From positions 74,759,505 to 74,823,504 of the forward strand of contig JAVHZZ010000005.1 in NCBI GenBank assembly GCA_036250195.1: a stretch of DNA of 64,000 nt, in the 5' to 3' direction. The notes beneath the pieces are model-generated. The model saw nothing but the letters and a program-made list of their open reading frames with translations, did no database searches and was not told the DNA's origin. Positions within the stretch are counted from its first letter, which is position 1. Each line of letters begins with the position of its first letter. The translations under genes and the position numbers were made by a program. The DNA is from Mixophyes australis. Its lineage: Eukaryota; Chordata; Amphibia; Anura; Limnodynastidae. This document shows positions 63,596 to 64,000 of this stretch, piece after piece.

Positions 63596-64000
63596 TGTGA
63601 CATACTCACAGCAAACACTAAAGTGGCTCTCTTTCAAGCATTGGGCATTCTCCCATTCTGCTAAGCATAAACCCGTGTCTCTGTCCTTCTATCACCAGTG
63701 CATCAACAAGTGACAGGGTAAAAAGTTTGCACTATGTATGAGCAATAGGTTATTTTGTCTATTGTATTATTGTCTGAATTGTTGCTTTGATCTCTTTGCT
63801 TGTTTTCCTGCAATCTCTGTGTGTTTATGACCCTGACATCTGGCTTGTTTTTTTTACATTAAACCTGAGCTACCCACCATTTGAATACATTTGACCCTTG
63901 ATTTCTGCTGCTTCTTATGTCAACAGCTTCCTAGCAAGGTGACCCTTGGGATCAAAGTGTGAGTGTCTCACCACAAAGTCCATCATCTCCTCCCAGATAC
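63596..64000. other. no gene recognised
   Basis: Nothing supported up to the window edge. Confidence 0.35.

Overview
This window looks like intergenic DNA from a large, transposon-rich vertebrate genome. The mixture of Tx1-type L1, DIRS, CR1/L2 LINEs, chromovirus-type Ty3 elements, several hAT families, Tc1, Harbinger-like MITEs and a tRNA-derived SINE fits an anuran amphibian best. That assignment is an inference from repeat content. I found no convincing host exon, rRNA, tRNA gene or CRISPR array. Almost every long reading frame belongs to a mobile element. Most are broken by frameshifts and stops; the two large intact ones are a hAT transposase frame and a gag-protease-integrase-tail fusion.

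Layout. 1-2.2 kb: a foldback element with 98-bp inverted repeats beside an old antisense hAT fragment. 2.2-11 kb: mostly unassignable AT-rich DNA with two hAT MITEs (5371-5705 and 9678-9822), a LINE tail, an LTR-like repeat and microsatellites. 11.2-12.6 kb: a minus-strand DIRS-type remnant (tyrosine recombinase, RNase H, reverse transcriptase). 14.1-16.6 kb: an older LTR-like repeat split by a 1.88-kb solo LTR with a CCCGG target duplication. 16.7-24 kb: a ZBED-like hAT fragment and small MITEs. 23.6-31.1 kb: L2/CR1 fragments, two SINE copies, a 5'-truncated L1 with a 13-bp target duplication, and a Tc1 element carrying one of the SINEs.

33784-42189 is one complete 8.4-kb hAT element with an 8-bp target duplication. 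It has an open 806-codon transposase frame on the minus strand and large subterminal tandem arrays, in which decayed pieces of the transposase gene can be recognised. 43.2-49.8 kb is a long L1 with a frameshifted ORF1 and ORF2. 49.8-59.3 kb is a second, decayed hAT of the same type as the first. Its transposase gene is split by a young 6.1-kb LTR retrotransposon (52108-58182, target duplication AGAGG). That retroelement has lost RT, RNase H and the integrase core through an in-frame deletion that joins gag-protease to the integrase C-terminus. The right edge holds scrambled L1 pieces, a telomere-like palindrome and an L2-type LINE 3' half.

The most interesting items are the internally deleted LTR element, a repeated stem-loop in its LTRs that shows a compensatory base-pair change, and the large hAT with coding-derived subterminal repeats.
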